The notes below the pieces were generated by a model that worked only from the letters and a program-made list of their open reading frames with translations, ran no database searches and was not told the origin of the DNA. A program made the translations under genes and the position numbers. From positions 248,001 through 312,000 of the forward strand of contig KE546978.1 of NCBI GenBank assembly GCA_000442125.1: 64,000 nucleotides of DNA, given 5' to 3'. Shown in pieces: positions 11,797 through 23,607 of the stretch. Within the stretch, counting starts at the first letter, position 1; every line of letters begins with the position of its first letter. This DNA is from Opeltia flavorubescens (taxonomy: Eukaryota; Ascomycota; Lecanoromycetes; Teloschistales; Teloschistaceae).

Positions 11797-12501
11797 ATGT
11801 CCGGCATCGGTATCTTCCTCCTCTTCCTCCTCATCCTCCTTCCCCTCGCCGCCCTCGCCTACATCTTCTACACCCGCATCCAAGCCCAGCGCGCGGGTCG
11901 TTCACCACCTTCCTTCGCCTCCTTCATCCCCTTTCGCAACCGACAAGCCCAGAACTTTTCCTCCTCGTCCCGTTCAGGCGGTATCATCAACACGATACGC
12001 ACCAAATTCCAATCTTTGACGTCAAGTTCCCAGCGTAGCGGCGCATACGAGCAACCCTTCAGCTCCTCGCGAGGACGTGGCTTAGACCCCGATGGTGCCT
12101 GGGATTCAAGAGTTGGTAATGAAGCCGACGCCTATGGCTCGGGCGGCTTTTACGAGGAGCAAGAATTGGGACTGCGGACAGGCGGGTACGGAGGACATGG
12201 GACTGAGCTACCGGATTACGGGGATGAGGAGATGGGAAGAGGGAGGAGTATAAGTCGGGAGGCACCACCGCCGTCAAGTGGGTTTATTGGAGGAAATCAG
12301 AAGGGATTGGATCAGAGGTATGATGAGGCGATGGGAGGAGAGAGGGAAAACCCTTTTGGAGATCAGGCTGAGAGGAGTGAGTTGAGAGGAGTAAGTCCGA
12401 GGCCGGCAGAGGGGGGAAAGGGCCAGAAGCAGCAGGGTGGGGGGGATCCACAGGGTGATAGCCCCACAGAGCGGAGGAGTATGTTTCATGAGAATATGTA
12501 G
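11797..12501 (+). CDS. Small single-pass membrane protein with a low-complexity tail
   Basis: Single exon, 234 residues. The N terminus is one strong hydrophobic segment (GIFLLFLLILLPLAALAYIF, about residues 5-24) followed by basic residues, so an N-out/C-in signal-anchor arrangement is likely. The remainder is polar and low in complexity, rich in Gly, Ser, Arg and Pro, with an acidic patch and repeated GG/GGYGG stretches. The length, the start MSGIGIF and the PPSFASFIPFR segment after the anchor resemble a conserved but uncharacterised Pezizomycotina protein group, sometimes labelled acid-phosphatase-like although no phosphatase motif is visible. No function is assigned. Confidence 0.7.
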   Translation: MSGIGIFLLFLLILLPLAALAYIFYTRIQAQRAGRSPPSFASFIPFRNRQAQNFSSSSRSGGIINTIRTKFQSLTSSSQRSGAYEQPFSSSRGRGLDPDGAWDSRVGNEADAYGSGGFYEEQELGLRTGGYGGHGTELPDYGDEEMGRGRSISREAPPPSSGFIGGNQKGLDQRYDEAMGGERENPFGDQAERSELRGVSPRPAEGGKGQKQQGGGDPQGDSPTERRSMFHENM

Positions 12502-12718
12502 CGTTTTGATTTGAGGCAGTCCCAGATTTTTGGCATCGTGCATTTATTGTGTAAAATCTTTGTACCGTTCTAGCCAGGGAATAACTATGGCAACGTCGTC
12601 AGAAAGAAAGATGGACTTTTACTGCGCGTACCTATGAATTGCCGCCTAATGGGGGTGGCCCTCCTGAAACGGTTTCGTATTTTATCTGGGATAGTTTGGG
12701 ATATCAACCATACACAGT

Positions 12719-14688
12719 TTAGATGATAGATATCTCCCTCAAATGTATAGATCCGTCTTCGACGTATTTCCAGAATTCTCCATCCATAACACCATGAACA
12801 TATGCTTGTCCAATGAATAAAAAGGCATCATTCGATGGCCGAAGAATGAAGGGTAACTCACTACCCTGTACGATGACGATCACATCATGAACACGAGCTT
12901 CGGCGGGGACCAAAGCGATGAAGCCTTGATCTGATACCCCCAAAGCTCTTCCCTCGTACCTGAACGACAACTGTTCATCAAATGATAGGTACCAAGGTAA
13001 AGGGTTCTCATGTTCTTCAGACCTTCTCTTCTCTTGACCAATGGATTTGTCAGAGAACACATCAGCGGTAAGGAGCCGTCTATATGCTTCTTTTAAGGAT
13101 TCGTTGGTTGGCCTGTAAACCAATTCTTCGATAGTTTCATCTCCTTTTCGCGGATCGAGTAGTAATTTGCTTCGTGAAATAAGCGGTAGGTTCTCGATGA
13201 ATGAAATAGATTGAGACGATGCCCATTCATGCAGCCATCTTGCCTCCAGATAGATAGGTTCATTACAGTCCCAGATTTCTTCATATTTCTTGGTGCAGCG
13301 AGCCACTATCTGGAGATCGAGCGATTGACGCTGTTCGCTTGTGACCACGTCCAATTTGCGTATGCCGCAAGTGGAAGTGAAAGCAAGTTTGCCGAGTACA
13401 ATCCCTCGGACAATCATTCTACGGCCGTGACATTCGAAACGTACATAATGCTTGGAATCTTTACTGATGTGATACAATCTGCTTTGATTCCGTGTCCAGT
13501 TCGTTAGATTGATGCCTCTTTGAGGTAACGTGATCCAATCATTGCAACCAACATCACTCCAGTCAGTAACCCAGGTTGGTAAGAATGCTAACTTGGGGGG
13601 AAACCGACAGTATGCCAGAATTTGGAAGGATTGTGACGTTTCGATGGCTCGCTGAGCCACACTGGAGTAGACGTCTTCAACTGGCATATGGTAATCAACT
13701 AAAGTCGTTCGCGCATCAATATCTGCTAACCCTAAGGCTGCATACACCTTGTCACGTGGATCTGTTGCCTGCATTGATCTCAGTTCATTAAGAACAGTGA
13801 CAAGGCTAACGCCGGCCGTTGACATTGTCTTGGCGGGATAACACGTCATATTCTTGCTAAATGATTGCTTACCCCAGAAAGGGCTGAGAAGATCTCTCTT
13901 CTTCCATTGCTTCCAACATCGATACATAGGCTCAACATTTTAAGATGCTGCGTGATGACGAAGAATGTATGTGGCAAAGTTACCCATTCTATCATATGTT
14001 TACCACACATGAGTCTCACATTAGGAGCAACACATACTTCTTGCATTACCCAGGCTCTTTCAAACCAAGATCGACAAGCCACGAATTGTATGGCGCGCCA
14101 AGGTTGAATTGGATCATCCTTGGAACACTCGCTATGGAAAATTCTGCGGTAATCTTCCACATCTTCATATGGAAGTGGGGTCCGTCGCTGCTTAAGATGC
14201 GGCGGTCGCCGTTTCCACGATTGCGACAGAGAGTTGAGATGAAGAAAAGCGATTTCGGTCATCTCATCCGGTGGCCCTAACCAGACTAGGGTTCCACTAG
14301 AATTGGCATAGATTTCCTTCATGTTTCTAACCTGTTCGTTAAGCTCTGAAGTATTCTTTTGGTCAATGCAAATAGCATCGATCCACCACAGGCACTTCTT
14401 GCAGATACCGCGTATGGTTTGTAGAGCACTGAAAAGGTTGTAACGCACTTGAAAGGTCTCTCCATCAATCAGAATTGTTTTTGTCATCTGGGGATCATCC
14501 CAATCATCAGAAAAGTGGGGAGCTGGGCGTCCCCAAGTGTAAGAAAGGGCATGGTAATTCGGCTTAGAGGCCAATGTAACATGATCCAGATGCAAATGTA
14601 TTGTATCATCCTTTTCTTCTGACGGTTCTATAGTTAGTAAACGAGTCATGAAGTCCTCGCCGCTCAGTGGTTCATGTTGGAATGTCAT
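12719..14688 (-). CDS. HET-domain (heterokaryon incompatibility) protein
   Basis: Exon 1 is 14688-13873 and exon 2 about 13828-12719, giving some 641 residues. The HET domain is clear in exon 1: YHALSYTWG near residue 50, then CLWWIDAICIDQKN, an IYANSSGTLVWLG segment and RSWFERAWVMQEVCVA. Exon 2 has the conserved post-domain ATDPRDKVYAALGLA. HET proteins trigger cell death after fusion of genetically different hyphae. The junction is uncertain. The best model is a 44-nt intron (donor GTAAGC, acceptor CCAAG) that keeps frame. A single-base frameshift is the alternative. The gene is divergent from EMC10. Partner specificity cannot be read from the sequence. Confidence 0.85.
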
Positions 14689-15165
14689 GGCGGCGTTATG
14701 TCAAATTTCCAGTATCGCTGTCGCTTTTGTGCAAAGAAACCCTGAGCTCAGGAGTACATGCTTGCGAGAAAGAAGACGGATGATTTCAAGCTGAAGTGAT
14801 AAGAGAAATCCGCAAGTGGATAAGGACGTACTGCCTTCTAGTGTAAACGCAGCCTCGTCGGTTTCTTATTCAGATGTAGCTGCCTAGAGCAGTGCCTGAC
14901 CGGCCGTGAGGTATGATCTCCACATACAACATCCATCACGAGAACTCATTAGAGGAAGTGACCAGAATCTGAGCTACTAGTCAAGCCCTTTTGAAAAGAA
15001 ACCACCAACTCTATTGCTGAGAGTAGTCCCATCGATCGTCTATTCCTTCCTACATCAACCCTTCGCCTAAACATGCCCCGCCAATCCAGCCTTTAACTTT
15101 CCTCCAATGCAATCTTCCTCCACGATCAACCACCAATTTCCTCCCCTCCACCCACAACAGTAACC
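14689..15165. other. Divergent promoter region of the HET gene and EMC10
   Basis: 477 bases between the two start codons. No further gene or clear motif is seen. Confidence 0.5.
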
Positions 15166-16034
15166 ATGCATCTCCTCCCCATCCCCACTTCCCTCATCCC
15201 CATCACTCTTCTCGCCCTCCTCACCGCCTCCCCAACAACAGCCGCCGAATCCCAACCCCCATCCTCATCCTCCCCTCGAATCTCAACCCTGCAAATCTAC
15301 CACCTCCCCTCAACACCCCACCTCACACCACCCACCTCAAAACGTCCCCTAGCAACTCTATCCTACTCCCCCCTCCACCCACACCTCTCACGTCTAACCT
15401 CCCTAACCCCACCCAAAAACTCCACCTCAATTGTACAAATCGGATTCTGCTTCCCCNCCCCCCCATCCACATCCTCCCCCTCCTCCTCATCTTCAGAAAA
15501 AGAAACATGCCGCACAACAGCAACCTACGCATACACATTCCACCCCCCCTACACCGGCCGTTTCAAAGTATTATTAGGCTTAGCGCAAAGCCCAGAGGGA
15601 GAGAGGCAAATAATAAGCATCGGCTACAAAGCCTGGCCCCTCACTCCTCAAACCCTATCAGAGGAGAAAGAAGAGCAACAGAAAGAGAAACGCCACCAAC
15701 CAGGCGGGACCGGAGATTTCGACATAAAGCTCGCAAGCCAGGCACCCGGGGTATGGGTTGACAGGGCAATTGGTGCGAAAGGCAGGGGTGGTGCTGCGGG
15801 TGGAGGGGCGGGGGAGAAGAATCGGGGGAAGGATGCGGCAGGGGAGGGCGAAGAGGAGGTTGATGAGAGGACGTTTTTGCAGAAGTGAGTCCTTCCTCCA
15901 CCTTTTTCTTTGGGTTTGTGGGGGGGAGAGAGGAGAGGAGATCGATGCTAATATGATATGAAAATGGCAGGTACTGGTGGGTCATACTCGCTGTCACGGT
16001 CTTTGCGATGGCTGGTGGAGGGGCGGATAAATAG
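15166..16034 (+). CDS. EMC10: ER membrane protein complex subunit 10 (fungal EMC10)
   Basis: Two exons, 15166-15884 and 15971-16034. The protein has an N-terminal signal peptide (MHLLPIPTSLIPITLLALLT), a lumenal domain (ISTLQIYHLPS early, then STSIVQIGFCFP), a low-complexity linker, and a short C-terminal transmembrane anchor in exon 2 (YWWVILAVTVFAMAGGG). This layout and the ERTFLQKYWW junction match fungal EMC10, part of the complex that inserts transmembrane segments into the ER membrane. The intron is phase 2 with donor GTGAGT. An n at 15457 lies in a C-run and leaves one codon unresolved. The coding strand is extremely C-rich at the third position, unlike its neighbours. Confidence 0.8.
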
Positions 16035-16396
16035 ATCGATGTTATCGACGTCGGACATATAGCATTTTAGGCACGGACAATGGGATCCCTACGACGTAAA
16101 ATAAGTTTGTACTTAGAGAGTACGGTTTTCAACTCAGCACGCGAAGACATATCTCGAATACGAGGTGAGCTACGTACAAACCCTCAGCACACAGAGCACC
16201 TTGCCCTCCAATAGCCAACCACAGCATTGCTGTCCTAGAGTCGCCGAACAAGCCCGCCCCACTGTCTCTGCCCTCCTCCAGCAGATAATCCCCCCACCTT
16301 CTCACAACCGCCGCAACAACATCAAAGTAAAAACCTCCCCTCCCCATCTCTCAACCCCATCTTCTCAATGTCAGTGTAGCGCGCGTGCGTTTCCTC
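16035..16396. other. Convergent 3' region
   Basis: 362 bases between the ends of EMC10 and the RdRP gene. No gene is recognised. Confidence 0.45.
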
Positions 16397-19300
16397 TCAA
16401 GGCCCGGATACAGTCTTCACCCAACCAAAGCCCTTCTTCAACGGTCCAAAGTCCAGATCCTCCTGATAATCCTCCAATTCCCTCAGACAAGCAGCCGCAG
16501 CAATCCATCCGAAGGTATCCCTCCGGCATTCCTCGACCCTCGTCTGGCGTTCCGCAGGCTCGTGAATGCCGACGTAAAGACAAGCCATGGATCGGCGGAG
16601 TGCTTCGTATTCCTCCCCTGTGACTGCGTCGTTGCGGATATTTGCCATGAGCGAGCGAACCTCCCGCTCGTACCTCTCCTTCATATCAATAGCATATTCT
16701 CGTTGGCGTTTGGTATTATAGCCCGAGCGACAGATGATCCTGCCGATGAAAATCTCAATCTCCTCCAGAAGCTCCGTTGGGTGAGTCGAGTACTCGAGGA
16801 CGATGTCGTAAACTTCAGCCTCGTACCTGGCTTACGAAAAACATTGGTCAGCGATGATCACCAGAGGTTCGAAAAATACGTACGCTTCCCTCATTCCCGC
16901 AGCTTCATCGAGGTATCGGTCCCATTCCAATCCGGTCGTTTGGCTCTCAACATAGTCCCATAGATCAGCGAGAACCCCTTTACTTGGCTTGTTGTCATCT
17001 TTCATCACTGCACTCCGCTCGTGGAGATCCTTGAAAAAGGAGCGCTCATCAATCTTTCGATACAGAATGCCGAGAATTTTAATGCTCTCGTAGTATCGTT
17101 GTCGTTTTGGCTGGCCAACCCTACGAGGGTGGTCATTCTCAAGTAGATCCATTGTATTGGGCTGAAAGATGATGCCATGCTTCTCGATCTTAACCTTTCG
17201 GCCAGGCGCCATAAAATCCGGCCGATAGTGAATCTTCGTATGACAGCTGCTGGGAAGTTGATTAGGGTGAATCTATTGGAGGACATTGTCAGCCATACGT
17301 TGCATCACCAATTGGAGACTCATAACCAACCGGAATACCTGTTTTGGGGAAGTCGACAGCTGTGGAATGTAAATCTGCGAGCCGGATACAATCTTGATGT
17401 AGGGTTCCTGACTCATATTGATCGGCAAGTATCCTATGGTTTGTTGCCACTTGACCGACCAGGTTCTGCTCCATGAACCGCACAAAAAAATCGCTCATAT
17501 CCCGCCTCATGACTGGTCTGCCAATATCTAATGGAGGAGCTCTCGGATACGAAGCTGGGAGTTGACGACGCGGTGGTACTAAGTTTTGATCCCAAATGAT
17601 ATGATATAAATCTCCATCTAGGTCACCGCCTGCCAGCTGACTTGGCAAGTCCCTTGATCCCCTTGAGCTGAATACAATGCAATTGTGGAGTGCCATTAGT
17701 GGGGAGTTCTCAGGTACCTTTACCGCCCTAGCAGTCTGAATGTCTCCAGGATGCAATGCCGGGGAGCGAGCAACAACGACCACGCCGTTGGCATAATTAG
17801 GGTGACCTTGCCGATCAATATAGGTACAAAAAACCTGTCCTTGAGCGAGGAACCCAGTCTCGTCCATGATGCCGTACAGTGTTGCACCTGATTTGACAGG
17901 AATTCGAGTTCTGTACTTCAGCTCCTGTAATTGGACCAGCACGACAGCATCCAGAAGGTCACGGAAAAACGTGTCGTCACTCAAGGCCAGTCCCAGAGAG
18001 CCTATCTTTCGAAGCAGCCACGCCATGTGGGACGCTGAGCCTACATCGTGTTTTTCGAGAAAGGCCGCAGCATTGGTGACAGAAGAAACGCTTGCTCGAA
18101 GTTCGTTAACGGCGCAATCTTGTAGATCTTCAAAAACTCTGTTGGGGACTCCTAGATCTTCGAGAATCTTGATTAGTTGCCTATTCAAAACGAGTGGCAG
18201 CATTTTCGATGCAACGCCACAGATTTCGATCTTCGAATCACTGGTCCCGCGGTATTTGATCATTGATGGCCGTAGACGTAAAACATCACCATGAAGCCGG
18301 ACATCTAAAGAGATCATGCCTTTCGCGCCTGCCAATAGTCAGCGACCATCCAGCTCCAGCTGAGAATCACAGCGGCTTTATAAATTTGAAAAGACTGCTC
18401 TGGCCATTGTATTCACGTTGATCATTGAGCTTACCTGCATAGCGAATCTGGAAGACTGTGGCAGGTAGAAGGGACGACTTCTGTGTGACCTGCAAAGTTG
18501 ACAGGACCGATGAAGAGCATGTTCCCACACCATCACTGAACACCCGGCCATTGCGCTTAACATCTTCAACTTCTTCAACCGATCCTAATTCGAGGGGGAT
18601 CGAACTCGAAGTTTCGGTAAAGGCCTGGCCAATACGGGCAGCACACTTCGCTGGCCAGCGAATATGACTGAAGTCCCCCAGATTAGAGATGACCAAATCG
18701 GCGTCGACACGCTGGTCTAGTTTCATGAATGGCGCAAGAAACCAGCATGTTTGAGCCCGCAAAGAACTGTTCGAGAATCCTAGAAATTCATACGTCCTCC
18801 CGCCTACCTCGATCCCGTCTCGAAGGATACTGGCGAATCTCTCATGAAAGACAACCTGATTGCTCATAAAGCGATCGAAGTGGAACACTTCTCCATCTTC
18901 GTCCATGAACGTCACCCGTAGAAAATGATCCGAGTGATCATCGTATTTCCTTAAGACACGATTACTACACTCAGGATCAGGGCCTGTCAAAAATATCCCC
19001 GTGGGTGTCACTCCGATCTTGTGTATGATCATAACGCTGCTTGACTGGCCGATTGATTGGTAGTCATCGTCTTCTTTCACGCTATCAATATTGACCGTGA
19101 GTAAATTGACTATCGCTGTTGTATCAAGATCACCAGCTTTAGTCGATGGTCCAGCATATGGGAGTTGTTGAAATAGCCGTCGAAGAGCGGCGACAGTAGC
19201 CCCCGGCCCCCATTGTGTCTGCAATAAGGCTATGTAATCAAGGAGGCTTTTAACGACATTCGGTGTGAGATAGCCATTCTGCGCCAGTTTCTGGACCTGA

Positions 19301-20277
19301 AATTTGACGGCGAAGGTGAGATCATGTCTGGTTTCTTTCATCTCCTGCTTCAACAAGGAAATCTGGTCAACGAAAGGTAAACCGAAATGAATGTTCTTGA
19401 CCGGTAATATTTCGCATTGTGGGAATGCTCGCGTGCGCTCGAGGTACAGTAAATCAAAAATGTCCGACGACTCCCTGAAGCGGAGGCGATATACTTGGCA
19501 GCTGGTCGAGATCTCTACAGGCATTCCCTTCAAGCCAATGCATCGAATACGATTAGCCCAGATCTTGGGTGATTCGGTAACGGTGCAGATGATCGATGGA
19601 TCCTCCTTACGGTCAACGACGATTGACGCAATAGAGCTGTATTGGAATCGAACGGCGTATTGGATAATGGAACTGTCGCTCAGCTCATCATCTTGGGGAA
19701 GGTAATTGATGGCCTCGAAGCTTTGATCATCGGCTCCTACGTCGGTTTGATAATGAACCTCGAAGCATCGATCACCAAAGATGACTGTGCCGTCAACGCA
19801 GAGCTCGTAGTAGGGCCGAAAGTAAGGCTGATGTCCGATGTACTCCCAATTACCACAGTTGATGGATGAAATGCTAAACTCACGGCGCAAATCCTCTACC
19901 TCTGCAGAGATCATTGCAAGACCTGACGGACTGAATCCTTCGAGAAACCATTCTTTCTCCTCACGTTTGAGGACTCGTACAAGATATTCGTTGGGATCAA
20001 ACTTGCTAAGTTTAATGCTCAGCTGGATGCCCTGGAATTGTAATTCTTTTCGTGGATACTTTGATTTCGAATAGTGTCGCACGAAGTTTTCACCGTTGAT
20101 CCTTTTGTGAGTAGTCAGTTTAGCGTTCGACGTCGAAGCTTCTGACTTCTGATTGATAATCCAGATCTCAAAAATGTGGATGTCAAAACGCTTGAGCAGA
20201 GGTGTTAGAAAATGTTTCAATTCGGTGGAGGAAGCGCCTGTTTGAACGTTGCTGATGAAAATCTCGAGGCCTTCCAT
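16397..20277 (-). CDS. RNA-dependent RNA polymerase (RNA silencing), with an apparent C-terminal frameshift
   Basis: Four exons: 20277-18435, 18328-17299, 17249-16884 and 16826-16397, about 1,220 residues. The eukaryotic RdRP core spans exons 1-2: PATVFQIRYAGAKGM, LRLRPSMIKY, VVVVARSPALHPGDIQ, and the catalytic loop LAGGDLDGDLYHIIWD with its three Asp residues. Exon 3 carries HYRPDFMAPGRKVKIEK. The enzyme copies RNA into dsRNA for Dicer and acts in quelling or meiotic silencing. The start is the first ATG of the open frame (MEGLEIFISNVQ). In exon 4 the conserved EEIEIFIGRIICR and the following RQREYAIDMKERYERE lie in different frames, with no room for an intron near 16715-16740. This is a one-base error or a real truncating mutation. 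Assignment to the QDE-1, SAD-1 or third clade is not attempted. Confidence 0.9.
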
Positions 20278-20960
20278 GATGATCAGACCTCCTAAGCCTA
20301 CTATCACAAGAAGAGGATTCAGCTGTCGTACGTAAAGTGCCCGTTAGCATGCTTATTATTTATGACTGGATGTCAAGGGGGATCACCTCCCCTAAGAAGT
20401 CAAATAGCTAGATGCAATCCAGGATGCTAGAGAGATCGAATAATGATTGTGATGAGTGGCCCTTGAGTCAGCGGGGTTACGGGAGTGTTGTTCATTCCAG
20501 GTAACATTATGAAGTACGGCCTTAGCTTGTTATGATCCAACACTTTGTCCATATTGTTGACATATCAAATTGATATCAACCAAAGGTCACGGGATCGGAT
20601 CCCTTAGGACATGAGATTGACTCAACGGTGTACGATCAGTGTCACTAGTCCAGTAGCTAATAGTCGAGCTTTCGCCTGAAATTCCTGATCAAGGAACATT
20701 CATCTCAGGTCCAAGATGCCAATGATAAAGGACTCCAAGGACTTGAGGCACTTGGTTTCGAGGTATGAAATAAAGCATGGCATGGATAGTTCGACAATGC
20801 TCCTACGAGAAATGTCCAAGGATTGATGCAAACATTGCCATCAGCTCTCCATCTGGCATCCCAATAGGTGAGTGCCTTCATTAGACCACTGTGTGGGAAA
20901 AAACTTCAAGGTAACCAAAATGTGCATGATCTGGTGGCTCAAACCAAAGATGTCAAGTTT
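20278..20960. other. Intergenic DNA upstream of the RdRP gene
   Basis: About 680 bases. No convincing gene is recognised. Confidence 0.45.
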
Positions 20961-21559
20961 TCACGGATCCAATCGTTCAGGCACCCCAGAGGCATATGTG
21001 AAGCCTTAAGTGCCATTGAGTATCGCAAGACCAAGAAAGTAAGTAACTGACATACATTGATTCTGTACTTCCCGACCATCGATAGTTGTACCATAAATGA
21101 TGGACTGAATTCTGATTCCCAGGAAGGAAAGCATTGAGGTCGATATCGGCTTGTGAGCTGGACTGTGGGATTCAAGCGTCATCGTGAACACCGCACGTCC
21201 TACAGCAGTGGATGTTGCCTATCAAATGATTGGGTCAGCTCGCCGTCGAGAGAATGAACGTCATTGAACCACAGACCAAGATCCAGTAGAAAACCTGCAA
21301 TCCCTTGTCGCAGTGAAAGCCTAACGGTCAATCGACTTTGTGGACTCCGATATGGCAACGACGATACCAAGGTGATCTGGTCGATTGGCGAAGCACCAGA
21401 CTCTGCTGCCGTGATTCGAGAAGATGGGGGAGGCATACTTCCTGATCGATGTCGGAAACGCTCATTCACAGTAGGATGATCGGTATGGATGAGAAAGCGA
21501 AACGGACGGCGACACCTGCGAGGGAGTTCTCGAAGCGACTTCAGCTCGAGTTTTGACAT
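20961..21559 (-). CDS. Unrecognised small protein (three-exon model)
   Basis: Model: exons 21559-21277, 21199-21056 and 21004-20961, 156 residues. It starts MSKLELKSLRELPRRCRRPF and ends QCFTYASGVPERLDP. The last intron is convincing (51 nt, donor GTATGT, acceptor TTAAG). The first is less sure (donor GTCTGT). Phases close across the whole model. The sequence has no signal peptide or transmembrane segment and matches no family I know. Coding character is plausible from the even residue mix and the conserved splice grammar, but homology would be needed to confirm it. Confidence 0.4.
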
Positions 21560-22338
21560 GGGGAATTTATAGTCAACAACGCTTAGTGTGTAAGGATGAA
21601 TCCATTGTCTGGACGACGCGAGAGTTGATGTTATTAACGAAGTAGAAGATGAAGTTTGAAGGGGTCGTCTCTGCGATACAGCTGAACGCTAAGTTCAGGA
21701 AAGGTAGTAGGTGAGATGTTGATGAAATTACAGTGAGATTGAAGGAAATCTCCCCCGCGAAGATACGTCACCAGCAGCGGGATTATTCAATTGTACGGCA
21801 AGTGCTATCAGATGAAATTTTATGCTTTTTCACCCCGATCAAGACATAGCAAGCTGGTAGCCAATACGGCTGCTCGTTGACCTTGCCATGCCTTCCATTT
21901 GATGCGTAATTCTGTCGCAGTCATAAGCCAGCAATGACCTCTCTTTTCGTAGCATGGCAGGGCAGATGAGACAGACCCAAAACGATGAATTTACTTACTC
22001 CCCAGTCTGATTTGATCAGCAATTGTTATTAACTCATCAATTACCTGACCGTCCATCATGAGCGATCTGCTGTCTATGTCGCTTCGCTAGATCGAATGAT
22101 TGCTTTCTCTTGTCAATTCTATTGGTAGCATAAATCTATGTCCTCGTCATCAGCTTCACGAGATGCCTTCTTTTCTCATCAAATTCTTATTAAAACGATT
22201 TCTATTCCCTTTTCAGCTCTGAGATGTCGAGGTCGCTCAGCCTACATCGAATGCATCTTTGACATCCCATGCTGAAACTACAGATGTTATCATCCCCGGG
22301 GCGATAGAGCCGAGGATTTCTGAGCATGGTAAGTTTCA
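21560..22338. other. Intergenic DNA
   Basis: About 780 bases between two minus-strand genes. It should hold the promoter of the small gene at 20961-21559. Nothing else is recognised. Confidence 0.4.
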
Positions 22339-23607
22339 TTAGTAGTCTCTACTGCTGCTTGAATCTTCTTGCAGGATTGTTTGCAAAGTGTCCATCACGG
22401 CGATTGCCATCATGCGCCCGCCGTCATTGCCATAACGTCCGATAAGCTCACGCAAAGGCATGGGCCTTGGTCTGAGCTGCGCGCTGCGATGCATCTCGTC
22501 GTAGATTCGTTGAATCAAGCGAATCTTGGCCTGGTCATCATCAAGCAGCATGCGTTGCGCGCACTTAATATCGCTCAACACGTCGAGCATCGACTTGTGA
22601 TACTCGATTGGCTTTATATCGATGAGTTTATGCCAATCGATTGCATTGTCATCGAGCAATCCTTCTTCCTTGAGAAAGCGCATTTGCTGACCTTGACCGT
22701 CGTTGGCCGGCGGTAGAATGATGACCTGCTGCGCGCACGTAGCGGCTTCGAAGAGATTTCCAAGCCCGGGCGTCATGCATACGAGACGCGTGGATCTCAT
22801 GAGCGATTGAGCCATCAATGGTTCCACGGTGCGCGCTTGTTCACAGCCCAAAACTTGCACGATTTCAGGACTCGCTATGACGTTCAACGATGCGCTGTCT
22901 TGCATGTCCTCGTTATATCTTTGCAAGGCATGACGAGTCGCATCGTTGATTGCTTGAGCATATTCGATGTGTTCGGAAGCGGCGATGTATGGATTGCGCA
23001 GACCACCCATGTTCAGCAGTATACCCTCGCGCGGCGCTGTGTCGGCGACAATTACGGGGACGATTGGAGGCATTATAAGTGCATTTTCAAGGCCTTCGCG
23101 CTCCACACGCTCGCGCACATTCTTGAAGTCGGCAACGAGTAATTGACGGGCATGACGCCACGGCGTGGGAATTGGCTGCCAATACCACAGTAACAGATCA
23201 ATAATGATGACAGGGACATCGGTTTTCAGCACCGCATTGGCAGTGGTCTGGTCAGACACGCTTAGAAACAAGACTGGCTTGAGTTTCTTGCACAGCTGTG
23301 TAACCATTTCTGGACCACCTGTCGTATATACGTCAATATCGTGGACTTGATCGTAGCCTTGGGGATGCTCAGCGCTGCGTGCTTTATGCAGCGCTAACGT
23401 GAGGCCTGACCCTACATATTGCAGTGATACATTGGGCATGTCTTTCAACATGGCACGCAGATGCGTATTCACCGCGTCGAGCGAAGCGGCAGGCCCAAAG
23501 CCAAACGGCTCGGCATTGCATAAAACTACAGCCCTTTGCGGGTGCACACGGGCTTTTTCAGTACTGTATCCATCTTCTATCGATAAAGCTCTTGTAATTG
23601 CGCCCAT
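22339..23607 (-). CDS. GT-B-fold glycosyltransferase, bacterial-like
   Basis: Single exon, 422 residues from the first ATG (MGAITRALSIEDGY). The N-terminal Rossmann half opens with AVVLCNAEPFGFGPAASLDA and LQYVGSGLTLALHK. The C-terminal half has NMGGLRNPYIAA and a donor-site region TPGLGNLFEAATCAQQVIIL followed by PPANDGQGQQ, matching the nucleotide-sugar pocket of MurG/UGT-like enzymes. There is no signal peptide or transmembrane segment. The opening motif reminds me of bacterial enzymes annotated as cytosylglucuronate synthase, but that is weak memory, not a proven match. No intron, GC-rich codon choices such as gcg and cgc, and the lack of a familiar fungal family suggest acquisition from bacteria. 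Donor and acceptor are unknown. Confidence 0.65.
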   Translation of the reverse strand: MGAITRALSIEDGYSTEKARVHPQRAVVLCNAEPFGFGPAASLDAVNTHLRAMLKDMPNVSLQYVGSGLTLALHKARSAEHPQGYDQVHDIDVYTTGGPEMVTQLCKKLKPVLFLSVSDQTTANAVLKTDVPVIIIDLLLWYWQPIPTPWRHARQLLVADFKNVRERVEREGLENALIMPPIVPVIVADTAPREGILLNMGGLRNPYIAASEHIEYAQAINDATRHALQRYNEDMQDSASLNVIASPEIVQVLGCEQARTVEPLMAQSLMRSTRLVCMTPGLGNLFEAATCAQQVIILPPANDGQGQQMRFLKEEGLLDDNAIDWHKLIDIKPIEYHKSMLDVLSDIKCAQRMLLDDDQAKIRLIQRIYDEMHRSAQLRPRPMPLRELIGRYGNDGGRMMAIAVMDTLQTILQEDSSSSRDY

